A DNA stretch of 64,000 nucleotides from Actinomadura luteofluorescens (GCF_013409365.1 NZ_JACCBA010000001.1:5084001-5148000); one strand, 5' to 3'; positions 1-7,248 are shown, counted from the stretch's first letter. Program-made: numbers and translations. The notes: generated by a model from the sequence alone, not told the origin.

Positions 1-660
1 CTGCTCCATGAGCCGGGTGACCTGCGGCAGGAAGCCCAGGTCGGTCATCTGGTCGGCCTCGTCCAGCACCGTGGTCCGCACGTCGTCGAGCCGGCAGTCG
101 CCGCGCTCGATCAGGTCGGCGAGCCGCCCGGGCGTGGCGATGAGGACGTCGGCGCCCTGGGCCAGCGCGTTCGCCTGGCGGGCGATCCCCAGGCCGCCGA
201 CCACGGTGGTCATCCGCAGGCCCACGGCGTCCGCGTACGGTTCGAGCGCGCCGGTGACCTGCTGGGCGAGCTCCCGGGTGGGCACCAGGACCAGAACGAG
301 AGGACGGCGGGGCCGGGCGCGGTGGCCCGCGGTACGGGCGAGCAGCGCCAGACCGAACGTGAGGGTCTTGCCCGACCCGGTGCGTCCGCGGCCGAGGACG
401 TCCCGGCCCGCGAGGGCGTTCGGGAGGGCGGCGGCCTGGATGGGGAACGGCGCGGTCACGCCCTGGCGGACCAGCGCCTCCTGGAGCGGGGCCGGCAGCG
501 GAAGTTCGGCGAACGACGCCACGGGGGCGGCCGGAGGCGTGGCCTCGGCAGCGGGAGCGGCGGGAGCGGCGGGGCCTGCCGAGCCTCGGCGTCCGTCCGC
601 CGGACGGCGGGCGGGGCGAGACCGGGAGCCTCGGGCGCTCGAACGAGGGGCGCGGGGCAT
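1..660 (-). CDS. DEAD-box ATP-dependent RNA helicase, N-terminal 220 residues (runs off window)
   Basis: The reading frame starts at an ATG at 660 and is still open at base 1, so the C-terminal RecA domain lies outside the window. After a basic, Ala/Pro-rich, probably disordered first 45 residues come the helicase motifs in order: a Q-motif region ending in PFPIQ (about 71-75), motif I GRTGSGKT (92-99), motif Ia PTREL (127-131), GG (about 155), TPGR (176-179) and motif II DEAD (200-203). Such helicases unwind structured RNA in ribosome assembly or cold adaptation. The cold-shock gene just upstream on the same strand fits a cold-response role, but that link is inference. Which DEAD-box paralogue this is cannot be told from the N-terminal half. 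Confidence 0.93.
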   Translation of the reverse strand, partial: MPRAPRSSARGSRSRPARRPADGRRGSAGPAAPAAPAAEATPPAAPVASFAELPLPAPLQEALVRQGVTAPFPIQAAALPNALAGRDVLGRGRTGSGKTLTFGLALLARTAGHRARPRRPLVLVLVPTRELAQQVTGALEPYADAVGLRMTTVVGGLGIARQANALAQGADVLIATPGRLADLIERGDCRLDDVRTTVLDEADQMTDLGFLPQVTRLMEQ

Positions 661-839
661 GGTGAAGCCTTCCTTGGGAGCGGTGCGTGTCAGGGAAGTG
701 CTCCGTCAAGCGGGACCGCGGGCTCGGCGGCAGGCCGAGTGGAGAATTCTCAAGAACGAACCGGGAGCGGCCCAGCGGGGGGTTCCGCCGCGGACCGGTA
801 GAGCTCAGGGCGCGGATCAGGCGCCGAAACGGCAGAGCG

Positions 840-864
840 GTGCGCGGCCCTCAGGACCGCGCAC
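840..864 (-). terminator. hairpin downstream of the cold-shock gene
   Basis: GTGCGCGG (840-847) and CCGCGCAC (857-864) form a perfect 8-bp stem with a 9-base loop, 17 bases after the cold-shock stop codon in the direction of that gene. There is no U-tract, so it would end transcription poorly by itself or serve as an mRNA 3' end. Confidence 0.4.
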
Positions 865-881
865 CGCCGGCGCCGCGATGA

Positions 882-1085
882 TCAGGCGGGGACGATGTTC
901 TCCGCCTGCAGGCCCTTCTGGCCCTGGGTGACGTCGAACGACACCTTCTGGCCCTCCTGGAGCTCACGGAAGCCCTGGGCCGCGATGTTGGAGTAGTGGG
1001 CGAAGACGTCGGCGCCGCCGCCGTCCTGCTCGATGAAGCCGAAGCCCTTTTCCGCGTTGAACCACTTGACGGTGCCGGTGGCCAT
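882..1085 (-). CDS. CspA-family cold-shock protein (67 aa)
   Basis: A 67-residue single cold-shock domain. It has the two nucleic-acid binding motifs: RNP1-like KGFGFIEQ (residues about 13-20) and RNP2-like VFAHYS (about 28-33), with the usual KWFN near the start. The family binds single-stranded DNA and RNA as a small OB-fold protein and acts as an RNA chaperone. The start is the ATG at 1085; a longer frame upstream exists but adds a non-conserved segment. Gene length matches the family exactly. The leader holds a promoter and an intrinsic-terminator-like hairpin (see 1164-1239), so control at the RNA level is likely. Confidence 0.97.
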   Translation of the reverse strand: MATGTVKWFNAEKGFGFIEQDGGGADVFAHYSNIAAQGFRELQEGQKVSFDVTQGQKGLQAENIVPA

Positions 1086-1163
1086 GATCGTCTCCTTCAG
1101 GGGTGGGTCCCGTCCGCACACCGTGCGCGGACGGACGCCGCGATGGCCCATCCGGAAGATCCA

Positions 1164-1206
1164 GAAAAAACAAAAGTGCGCCTGAGGTCAGATCCAACAG
1201 GCGCAC
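1164..1206 (-). terminator. leader hairpin plus U-tract in the cold-shock gene 5' UTR
   Basis: On the minus strand GTGCGCCTG pairs with CAGGCGCAC (plus positions 1198-1206 and 1176-1184; 9 bp perfect, 13-base loop). It is followed at once by a U-rich run (plus 1164-1175, ten A in twelve bases). This is the form of an intrinsic terminator. It begins almost at the predicted transcription start and about 80 bases before the start codon, so an attenuator or cold-responsive leader element is a natural reading. Confidence 0.6.
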
Positions 1207-1211
1207 GCACA

Positions 1212-1239
1212 TGTCTATGGGAACCGCAACTGCCGTCAA
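1212..1239 (-). promoter_or_regulatory. predicted sigma-70-type promoter of the cold-shock gene
   Basis: On the minus strand TTGACG (plus 1234-1239) is followed after 16 bases by TAGACA (plus 1212-1217). Both boxes are near the HrdB/sigma-70 consensus. The expected start point, about 1205, falls at the first base of the hairpin at 1164-1206. Confidence 0.6.
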
Positions 1240-1350
1240 CGGTATCACAGGATCCACCGGCCCGATCAGGTGGGCGGTCGCCGCGATAATTTACCAGCAG
1301 GTCGGGCGAGAATGCTTCGCCGAACCGCCCGGTACGCGCATAATGAGGTA

Positions 1351-1578
1351 ATGAAACCCACCGGCCCCGCCCGACGGCGACACCTGCCCACCAGCCCCTT
1401 CAAACCCCCGCCCGCCGCTCCGCCGGCCAAGGAGTTCACGCTCGACGACCAGGTCACGCACGACAAGTACGGGCTCGGGCGCGTCCTGGAGGTCGAGCCG
1501 GGCAACGCCGTCCTGGTCGACTTCGGGACACGGAAAGTGAAGATCCTGTCACCGTTCACGAAGCTTTTCAGGCTCTGA
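1351..1578 (+). CDS. small conserved protein with a PcrA/CarD-like Tudor-type fold (75 aa)
   Basis: Seventy-five residues: a basic Pro-rich N-terminus (about 1-28), then a compact beta-rich domain with VTHDKYGLGRV (about 36-46) and VLVDFG (about 54-59). The phrase VxHxKYGxGxV followed by VxFG is typical of the small SH3/Tudor-like domains at the C-terminus of UvrD/PcrA helicases and in CarD-type RNA polymerase binders. That resemblance is by eye. The ATG at 1351 is preferred over an upstream in-frame ATG at 1270 because it follows a GAGG and because the extension is not protein-like. Function unknown; an RNA-polymerase- or DNA-associated role is a guess. Confidence 0.7.
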   Translation: MKPTGPARRRHLPTSPFKPPPAAPPAKEFTLDDQVTHDKYGLGRVLEVEPGNAVLVDFGTRKVKILSPFTKLFRL

Positions 1579-1704
1579 GAAACCGCCGGGGACCCGGCAC
1601 GGCACGGCCCGCACAGACGGGGCGGGCGAGCGCCGCCGGCCGGGCCCGACAGGCCCGCGCAGGCCGTTCTCCCGGGCGGCAACGGCGCCGCCGCCGCGTC
1701 GGAC

Positions 1705-2298
1705 TCAGCCCGACGACTGCGGTCGGAGGGTGGGCTCGGCGACTCCCGGCGGGGCGCTCGGGAGGTGCGCCCCGGCCACCTCGATCACCCGGGCGGCCAT
1801 GTCGGAGAACAGCAGCATCTGGCGCGCGGTCGCCGGGCTGAACGGCTCCGCGCCGACCCGTCCGAGGACGGCGAGCACTCCCCGGGTGGCCTCCCCCGTC
1901 TCCAGCGGCAGGATCAGGATGGGACCAGCGGGAAGGCCGGTGAGCGTCTGATCGGCGGCGATCCGCGCTGACACGGCCCGGCGGGACGTGTACGCGCGGC
2001 CGAGCATCGACCTGCCCCGCCGCACCGTCAGCCCGCGGATCCGGTCGCCGCCGGGGCCGTCGGCGACCTCGACCCGCAGCGTGTTGCCGTCCTCGCCGGG
2101 CAGGGCGACGAACGCCAGCGGGACGCGCGCCAGTTCCCGGGCGCGCGCCGCCACGAGGGCCAGCATGCCCGGTACCCCGGTCCCGTCCAGGACCACCGCG
2201 CTCATCAGGTCGAACGTGGCCTTGAAGCGCCGCCGGTCCGCCTCGCTCGGCGCGGCTCCGGCGGCTCCCCACCCGATCGATCCCGGGTCGCCCGTCAT
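1705..2298 (-). CDS. GAF-domain protein
   Basis: A 197-residue soluble protein. Residues about 25-180 match a GAF domain: a helical start, then central strands reading LAFVAL, TLRVEVADG and the late motif ILILPLETGEATRGVLAVLGR followed by SPATARQMLLFSDMAARVIE. Such domains bind small ligands or act as protein partners, commonly in actinobacterial stress-signalling circuits with STAS and RsbU-like partners. No effector domain is attached. It lies 44 bases downstream of the STAS gene on the same strand and is probably co-transcribed with it, so the pair could form a partner-switching module whose kinase and phosphatase are elsewhere. Confidence 0.8.
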   Translation of the reverse strand: MTGDPGSIGWGAAGAAPSEADRRRFKATFDLMSAVVLDGTGVPGMLALVAARARELARVPLAFVALPGEDGNTLRVEVADGPGGDRIRGLTVRRGRSMLGRAYTSRRAVSARIAADQTLTGLPAGPILILPLETGEATRGVLAVLGRVGAEPFSPATARQMLLFSDMAARVIEVAGAHLPSAPPGVAEPTLRPQSSG

Positions 2299-2342
2299 GC
2301 CGTCATCCCGTCCTCCCTCTCCGCCGGGGACGGGCCGCGCGC

Positions 2343-2714
2343 TCAGGCCGCGGCCGATCGGACGCGGGCGGCATCGACGGTGGTGCGGACGGCGAAGACC
2401 CGGGACAGGCCGCTGACCCGCAGGAGCCTGGCCATGTGCGGGCGCGGAGCGGCGAGGACGAGGGCGACGCCCTCCGGCTCGGTGAGGCGGCGGGCGCCGG
2501 TGAGCAGGGCCAGCCCGGACGCGTCGCAGAACGTCACCCCGGACAGGTCGACGACCACGAGGGGGCCCGCGTCCCGCAGTGCGGTCTCCAGCGGTTCCCG
2601 CAGGGACGGCGCGGAGGCGATGTCGAGATCGCCGGTGATGGTGATGACGGTGTGTTCCGCGAAGGCTTCGCGGCGCAGCCCGGCCTCGGGGGAGGCGGTG
2701 CCTGCGGTATCCAT
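2343..2714 (-). CDS. STAS-domain anti-anti-sigma factor
   Basis: A 123-residue protein made of a single STAS domain (about 15-115). The key region is VDLSGVTFCDASGLALL: the serine of DASGL is the residue phosphorylated by RsbW/SpoIIAB-type kinases in this family. When unphosphorylated, such proteins bind the anti-sigma factor and free a sigma factor. First gene of a probable two-gene transcript with the GAF protein. The cognate anti-sigma factor is not in the window, so the sigma factor it serves cannot be named. Confidence 0.9.
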   Translation of the reverse strand: MDTAGTASPEAGLRREAFAEHTVITITGDLDIASAPSLREPLETALRDAGPLVVVDLSGVTFCDASGLALLTGARRLTEPEGVALVLAAPRPHMARLLRVSGLSRVFAVRTTVDAARVRSAAA

Positions 2715-3105
2715 CTGGGGCTCCGATCAGGAGTGTGAGAGTGGCCGGTACCGCTCAGAGACCCGCGGGCGCCGCACCGCGGCCACGGCGGCCGGGGCGT
2801 CCGGCGCCGGGAACGGGCGTCCGTGTTCGAGAGGGACGGTGGAGCGGCGTCATGCGCGCCGGCCTGTCTGGCCTCAGTGAGACCGATCGTCGGAACCAGG
2901 GGGACGCCGGCTTGGCCGCCCGCATCGAGAACCCCTAGCACACCGAGAGTCTACGCCCTCCGCCCCGCACCCGCCGGGCTCGGCGGCCAGGTCCCCCCGC
3001 GGGCGGACGGCGGCTCGCTGATCAGCGGCGATGCCGGCGGACCGCGCCCGGGCACCCGGGCGAGCGCGAAGCGTACGGGGCCCTCGATCCGGGCAGGGGA
3101 CGCAC
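2715..3105. other. 391-bp intergenic region between divergent genes
   Basis: Separates the STAS gene (minus) from the small gene at 3106 (plus), so it should carry promoters for both. I see no convincing -35/-10 pair, long inverted repeat or coding-like frame. A Shine-Dalgarno-like AGGGGA sits just before 3106. Confidence 0.4.
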
Positions 3106-3393
3106 ATGAGCGAAGTGTGGATCTCCGCCGCCGACGGTGACGACCTGATCCGTGCCGACGCGATCGTGATCCTCCGCATGGACAGGACGGGCCGGCTGAC
3201 CGTGCAGCTCCGCGACGAGGCGAAGGTCAGCGTGACGCTCCTGGAGGGTTCGCCGGGCGGCGCCCGCCCGCCCGCCGACTTCCACCGGCGGTTGATCAGG
3301 CTGATCGCCGAGCTCGCGGACGTCGGCGGGACGCGGCTGATCCGCGCCCGGCACGAGAACGGCGCGTGGCACTGGACGAGCGAGGACCTCTAG
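3106..3393 (+). CDS. hypothetical protein (95 aa)
   Basis: Ninety-five residues, acidic, without signal peptide or membrane segment. The ATG at 3106 follows AGGGGA at good spacing; the in-frame extension upstream to 3031 is Arg-rich and looks non-coding. The N-terminal half alternates short strands (VWISAADGDDLIRADAIVILRM) and the C-terminal half has a helix (DFHRRLIRLIAELADV), suggesting a small alpha/beta fold. I do not recognise a family. It lies alone between two intergenic regions, with no operon partner to hint at function. Confidence 0.6.
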   Translation: MSEVWISAADGDDLIRADAIVILRMDRTGRLTVQLRDEAKVSVTLLEGSPGGARPPADFHRRLIRLIAELADVGGTRLIRARHENGAWHWTSEDL

Positions 3394-3651
3394 GCCTTCC
3401 CGGCCGCTGAAGAGAAGCCAGGGTTGTGATCTACGAAACTCTGTAGTGATCGGAGTAGATTTTCGACCCGGGGCCGGGTAGTGTTCCTTCCATCGAAGAG
3501 AGACGGGTCCATGAGAAGCGGCAGATGACGAACTGCCGGAACGTATGGATGACGTCGGCCGGGCGTGCCGGGGCCAGCGCAGTGGAAGGGGCCTCGGCAG
3601 CCGGTCGGCCCGGTGGCGGACGAGCCGCCGGAAGCAGTGGAGAACAGCAGG

Positions 3652-3720
3652 AACGCAGTACCCGAACACAACGCAGTACCAGAACACGCAGTACACGCAG
3701 TACAGGTAGTACAGGTAGTG
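3652..3720. repeat. degenerate tandem repeats around GCAGTAC
   Basis: Two 18-base units (3652-3669, 3670-3687), identical but for one base and starting AACGCAGTACC, are followed by 9-base units GCAGTACAC, GCAGTACAG, GTAGTACAG and a partial GTAGTG (3688-3720). The shared core is GCAGTAC. This may be simple slippage or an array of binding sites upstream of the regulator gene. Confidence 0.7.
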
Positions 3721-3916
3721 ATGTCGAGGAAAGGAGAGATCGGCGCCATCGGGATCGCCCGCAGCAGGCTCCAGTCACGCCGCGCGGGTACCGCAGTTCC
3801 CCGGATTGGACGGTGGTCTACGGTCACGCATTCGCGATCCCCGCGTCCCCGCTCCCGAAAGGGCGGCCTACGCGGAAGACCGGCTCATCAGGGCCGGTAG
3901 ATGGTGTTGTACCTCT

Positions 3917-3949
3917 GGGCCCCGGCGCCGCAGTCTGGCGTCGGGGCCC
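3917..3949 (+). promoter_or_regulatory. 13-bp stem-loop in the leader of the MerR-like gene
   Basis: Arms 3917-3929 (GGGCCCCGGCGCC) and 3937-3949 (GGCGTCGGGGCCC) pair over 13 bp with a single G-U, around a 7-base loop GCAGTCT. It ends 45 bases before the GTG start of the MerR-like gene. There is no U-tract, so a classical terminator is unlikely; an RNA leader structure or an operator is possible. Confidence 0.6.
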
Positions 3950-3994
3950 CTTGCCGTCGGTGCCTGCCGATCCCACGGCATTACGGAAGGTTCT

Positions 3995-4405
3995 GTGAGA
4001 GCACCCCACGCGGCTGAGACCGGCGACCAGCCCGACCCGCAGCGACCAGAGACGGGCGCGGAAGACGACGCGGCCGCTCTGGAAGACAAGTTCGACGACG
4101 AGGACTACCCGGCCTACAGCATGGGCCGCGCCGCCGAGATGCTGGGCGTGACCCCGGCGTTCCTGCGCAGCCTTGACACCGCCCGACTGATCGTCCCGCA
4201 ACGCTCGTCCGGCGGGCATCGGCGCTACTCCCGCTACCAGCTGCGCCTGGCGCAGCGCGCCCGCGATCTGGTCGACGAGGGCACCGCGCTGGAGGCGGCC
4301 TGCCGCATCATCATCCTGGAAGACCAGCTCGCCGAGGCCCAGCTCCTCAACGCCCGCCTGCGCCAGGACCGTTCGGCGGGCGAGACGCCGCGCCCGCCGG
4401 AGTAG
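3995..4405 (+). CDS. MerR-type HTH transcriptional regulator without effector domain
   Basis: A 136-residue protein. A disordered acidic N-terminus (about 1-40) precedes a MerR-like winged helix: YSMGRAAEMLGVTPAFLRSLDTARLIVPQRSSGGHRRYSRYQLRLAQRARDLV, with the typical GGHRRYS wing. A short helix follows (EDQLAEAQLLNARLRQD), probably the dimerisation coil. There is no ligand-binding or metal domain, as in a common actinobacterial group of short MerR-like regulators. The GTG at 3995 follows GGAAGG at short spacing and begins the acidic segment. It is convergent with the lanthipeptide operon and separated from it by a terminator, so a role there is unproven. Confidence 0.88.
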   Translation: MRAPHAAETGDQPDPQRPETGAEDDAAALEDKFDDEDYPAYSMGRAAEMLGVTPAFLRSLDTARLIVPQRSSGGHRRYSRYQLRLAQRARDLVDEGTALEAACRIIILEDQLAEAQLLNARLRQDRSAGETPRPPE

Positions 4406-4453
4406 CGGCGGGCTCCTCAGGCACGACCTCCCCTAGATCGGCACGGCTCGTCA

Positions 4454-4488
4454 TTCCACCGGGGCGCTCGCGACCGGCCCCGGTGGAA
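4454..4488. terminator. bidirectional terminator-like hairpin between convergent genes
   Basis: TTCCACCGGGGC (4454-4465) and GCCCCGGTGGAA (4477-4488) form a perfect 12-bp stem with an 11-base loop, between the stop codons of the MerR-like gene (plus) and the lanthipeptide exporter (minus). Confidence 0.7.
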
Positions 4489-4503
4489 CTCCGGACGGGG
4501 GCG

Positions 4504-6342
4504 TCAGGGGAGGCGGGTGAAGCGGCGGGCGGCGCAGAGCAGGGCCGCGATCGTCAGGGCGGCCATCAGGGCGCATTCGAGGGGGAGCGGCGGGTTCCAG
4601 GAGCCCAGGGCCAGCGGTCGGAACAGGTGGTGCGGGGCGCCCGGCAGGTAGGCCGCGATGGTGCGGCGCAGCACGTCGACGGCGTAGGTGAGCGGGTTCG
4701 CCAGCGCCAGGCTCTTCATCCAGACGGGCATCGCGCTCAGCGGGAAGAACGCGCCGGACAGGAACACCATCGGCGCCATGATCACGGTCAGTACGGTGCC
4801 GAAGGTCTGCGGCCGGCGCAGGACGGTGGACAGCAGGACGCTCAGGACGGTCATGCCCAGCGAGACCAGCACCAGTTCGCCCAGCAGGAGGGCGATCAGG
4901 ACGCCGTCGAGCGGGACGCCGACCGGGGCGGCGGTGGCGAGGAGGACGGCGGCCTGGCAGCTGGCCACCGTGGTACCGCCCAGGCACTTGCCGATCAGCA
5001 GAGACGCGCGGCTGACGGGCCCGGCGAGCATCTCGCGCAGGAAGCCGCCCTGCCGGTCCCACATGATGGAGGTGCCGGTGGCGAGCGCGGGCCCCTGCGC
5101 GGCCGTCACCAGCGCGCCCGAGAAGAGGAAGAGCTGGTAGGCGTCGCCGTTCGGGCCGGGCATCAGGTTCGACAGGCCGATGCCGAGGACGAACAGGAAG
5201 ATCAGCGGCTGCACCAGGGAGATGGCGGCCCCGACGCGGTCGCGCCGGAAGTGGAGCATCTCGCGCCGCCACACCATCCCCATGGCGCGCAGCTCGGCCC
5301 GGAACCCGCCGCGGCCCGGCTCGGACGCCGACGGCACCCGCACCGGGGCGGCGGACGGTTCCGGTGCGGCCTCGTCGCGGATCCGGTGCCCGGTGTGGTG
5401 CAGGAAGACGTCGTCCAGGCTGGGCGGGGTGACCCGTGCCTCGTACACGGGGACGCCGAGCTCGGTGAGCAGGAGCGGCAGCACCCGCGCCCCGTCGGGG
5501 ACCTGGAAGCGCAGCCCGCGGCCGTCGCGGGTCACGTCCAGGCCGAGGCGCTCGGCGATCAGCGGCGCCGCGGCCGCGTCGTCGCCGGTGCGCAGCTCCA
5601 CCCGGTCGGCGCCGAGCACCGACTTCAGCTCGGCGGGGCTGCCCTGCGCGACGATCCGGCCCGCGTCGATGATCGCGATGCGGTCGCACTGCTCGGCCTC
5701 TTCGAGGTGGTGGGTGGTGAGGAAGAGGGTGACGGACTCGGTCTCGCACACGTGCCGCAGGTGGCGCCAGACCTGGGCGCGGGCGTTCGGGTCCAGCCCG
5801 ATCGTCGGCTCGTCCAGGAAGAGGATCTGCGGGCGGTGCAGCAGCGCGCGGGCGATCTCCAGGCGGCGGCGCATGCCGCCGGAGAAGGTGTGCACGACGT
5901 GGTCGCGGCAGGCGGTCAGCCCCACCAGCGCGAGCGTCTCCCCGATGCGCGCCTCCACCTGGCCGGGCGGGACGTTGTACAGGTCGGCGTGGAACCTCAG
6001 GTTCTCGGCCGCGGTCAGCTGGACGTCCAGGGTGGACTCCTGGAAGATCAGCCCGATGCGGCGGCGCGCCGCGGCGGCGTCGGTGCGCGTGTCGTGGCCG
6101 GCGATCTCGATCCGGCCGGACGTGGGCAGCGCCAGCGTGCACAGCATCGCGATCGTGGTCGTCTTGCCCGCCCCGTTCGGCCCGAGGAATCCGAAGCTCT
6201 CACCGGGCGGGATCGTCAGGTCGAGCCCGGCCACCGCCTCGACGCCGGGGTACCGCTTGCGCAGCCCGACCGCCCTGATCGCGGGCGTCGCCGCGGCGGG
6301 CGCGACGGCGCCGGGTGCGGCGGTGGCGGGACGGGCCGTCAC
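4504..6342 (-). CDS. lanthipeptide ABC exporter, ATPase and ABC-2 permease in one polypeptide (CinT/CinH-like)
   Basis: 612 residues. The N-terminal ATPase has Walker A GPNGAGKTT (54-62), signature FSGGMRRR (153-160), Walker B LFLDEPT (174-180) and an H-loop histidine near 211; it matches the DrrA/NodI type. After a Pro/Ala linker (about 335-360) comes an ABC-2 permease of about six membrane segments (from about 390 on), with an MVFLSGAFFPLSAMP stretch typical of DrrB/NodJ permeases. In the cinnamycin cluster export is assigned to separate genes cinT and cinH; here both halves are fused. The GTG start at 6342 overlaps the preceding stop by four bases (GTGA), marking translational coupling. 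Last gene of the operon; predicted to export the mature peptide and possibly give immunity. Confidence 0.9.
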   Translation of the reverse strand: MTARPATAAPGAVAPAAATPAIRAVGLRKRYPGVEAVAGLDLTIPPGESFGFLGPNGAGKTTTIAMLCTLALPTSGRIEIAGHDTRTDAAAARRRIGLIFQESTLDVQLTAAENLRFHADLYNVPPGQVEARIGETLALVGLTACRDHVVHTFSGGMRRRLEIARALLHRPQILFLDEPTIGLDPNARAQVWRHLRHVCETESVTLFLTTHHLEEAEQCDRIAIIDAGRIVAQGSPAELKSVLGADRVELRTGDDAAAAPLIAERLGLDVTRDGRGLRFQVPDGARVLPLLLTELGVPVYEARVTPPSLDDVFLHHTGHRIRDEAAPEPSAAPVRVPSASEPGRGGFRAELRAMGMVWRREMLHFRRDRVGAAISLVQPLIFLFVLGIGLSNLMPGPNGDAYQLFLFSGALVTAAQGPALATGTSIMWDRQGGFLREMLAGPVSRASLLIGKCLGGTTVASCQAAVLLATAAPVGVPLDGVLIALLLGELVLVSLGMTVLSVLLSTVLRRPQTFGTVLTVIMAPMVFLSGAFFPLSAMPVWMKSLALANPLTYAVDVLRRTIAAYLPGAPHHLFRPLALGSWNPPLPLECALMAALTIAALLCAARRFTRLP

Positions 6343-7046
6343 GACCGGCCCGCGATGGCGTCGAGCCAGGTGTCGGGCACGTGGCAGCCGAAGCTCCACC
6401 GGTGCCGCGGCGTCGGGTTGACGATGCAGTGCCAGAACAGCCGGTCCGGGTCCTGCTCCACCTTGAAGAACCGCGCCAGCCGGGGACGTTCCCGCAGGGT
6501 GACCAGTTCGCCGGTCTCCGGGTGCTGGTACCGGAAGAACGAGGTGTGCTCGGCGTCGGGGAACTCCCCGTCGAAGTCGATCAGGTACATGCGCCAGCCC
6601 GGCTGGTCCTCGTTGGTGTGCCACAGCCGGTAGCTGGACGGCGGGTACCACAGGTTGCCCGACAGCCGGACGTCGCCGCCGAAGACCTTCTCCAGCGCGC
6701 CGACCAGCCGGATCTTGGCCGCGTAGTAGGCCTCGTAGTCTTCGTGGCCGGTGTGGGAGTCCAGGTTGACGAGGTGGAAGTCGCGCCGTCGCGAGGTGTC
6801 CAGCGCCGCGCGCCACCGCTGGTACTCGGCGCCGTCCGGGGCCAGCGACGTGGAGCGCAGGTCGTCCGCGCGGAACTCCTCGTCGAACTCGGCGAGGTCG
6901 ACCGTGGACGGTTTGATCTTCAGCGCCGGCAGTTCGGCGAGGACGGCGGCGAACCCGGGCAGGTCTTCCATGGCGTACTCGTAGTGGTAGAACGCGGTCG
7001 GTTCGGCCGCGGCGGGCGCCGCGGACTCCGGGCCGGACGCCGTCAC
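6339..7046 (-). CDS. CinX/DurX-like Fe(II)/2-oxoglutarate-type hydroxylase, catalytic part
   Basis: A 235-residue frame opening with a GTG at 7046. After an Ala/Pro-rich start it has a jelly-roll-like core: NLWYPPSSYRLWHTNEDQPGWRMYLI (the HTN probably gives the first metal ligand) and, later, DRLFWHCIVNPTPRHRWSFG (second His, then Arg for 2-oxoglutarate). This HTN...WHC pattern is that of small Fe(II)/2-oxoglutarate oxygenases. In cinnamycin and duramycin a 2-oxoglutarate enzyme (CinX/DurX) hydroxylates Asp15 of the core, and Asp15 is present in this precursor, so that function is inferred. The frame probably lacks its natural N-terminus: an upstream domain (7047-7248) is in another frame and would join if one G were removed from a run near 7070. 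Confidence 0.8.
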   Translation of the reverse strand: MTASGPESAAPAAAEPTAFYHYEYAMEDLPGFAAVLAELPALKIKPSTVDLAEFDEEFRADDLRSTSLAPDGAEYQRWRAALDTSRRRDFHLVNLDSHTGHEDYEAYYAAKIRLVGALEKVFGGDVRLSGNLWYPPSSYRLWHTNEDQPGWRMYLIDFDGEFPDAEHTSFFRYQHPETGELVTLRERPRLARFFKVEQDPDRLFWHCIVNPTPRHRWSFGCHVPDTWLDAIAGRS

Positions 7047-7248
7047 TCCGGACGCCGTCTTGGGCGCGGCCCCCGGAGAAGTCCGGCGACGACGACGCCG
7101 CCGCGAGGTCGCGGGCGTCGAACAGGTAGCCGTGCGTCTGGCCGAGGCGGACCATCTCCGCGACCGCGGTCATGGCCTTCATCTGCTGCCTGATCCCGGT
7201 GTCGCGGAGGGCGAACCGCAGGAAGGCCGTGCAGGATTCGACGGACAT
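7047..7248 (-). pseudogene. Nif11-like N-terminal domain of the hydroxylase, out of frame with it
   Basis: From the ATG at 7248, well placed after the LanM gene, the frame encodes about 58 clearly protein-like residues (ESCTAFLRFALRDTG ... LGQTHGYLFDARDLAAASS). They resemble the helical Nif11 family in spacing of hydrophobics and the GYxF-x-x-xDL ending. After that the frame reads through with Arg-rich, non-coding-like sequence, while the hydroxylase continues in the next frame with an Ala/Pro linker. Dropping one G from the five-G run (plus-strand C run, 7070-7074) gives a continuous protein of about 302 residues. A true mutation, a sequencing error or a programmed shift cannot be told apart here. 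Confidence 0.6.

Larger units (their letters stand above)
3394..3994. other. 601-bp intergenic region upstream of the MerR-like gene
   Basis: It holds a locally AT-rich patch (about 3420-3480), a short degenerate tandem repeat (3652-3720) and a very strong hairpin (3917-3949) close to the MerR-like gene. Two plus-strand frames (3525-3998, 3565-3900) cross it, but their translations are low-complexity and repeat-driven, so I do not call them genes. Confidence 0.5.

Noticed and set aside
8..931. 307-codon plus-strand frame at the left edge
   Set aside because: Antisense to the DEAD-box helicase, whose motifs are unambiguous.
3565..3900. Small gene before the MerR-like regulator
   Set aside because: Translation is driven by the GCAGTAC repeats (many Val/Gln/His/Ala) and lacks a ribosome-binding site or a coding-like pattern.
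3917..3949. Rho-independent terminator
   Set aside because: Perfect stem but no U-tract, and no gene ends just upstream on the plus strand; listed as a leader element instead.
3995..4405. MerR-like gene as pathway regulator of the lanthipeptide cluster
   Set aside because: Convergent and behind a terminator, and of a short MerR type found widely in actinobacteria; neighbourhood alone is not evidence.
4483..6633. 716-codon plus-strand frame across the exporter
   Set aside because: Low-complexity Gly/Arg/Gln shadow; no start signal and no domain.
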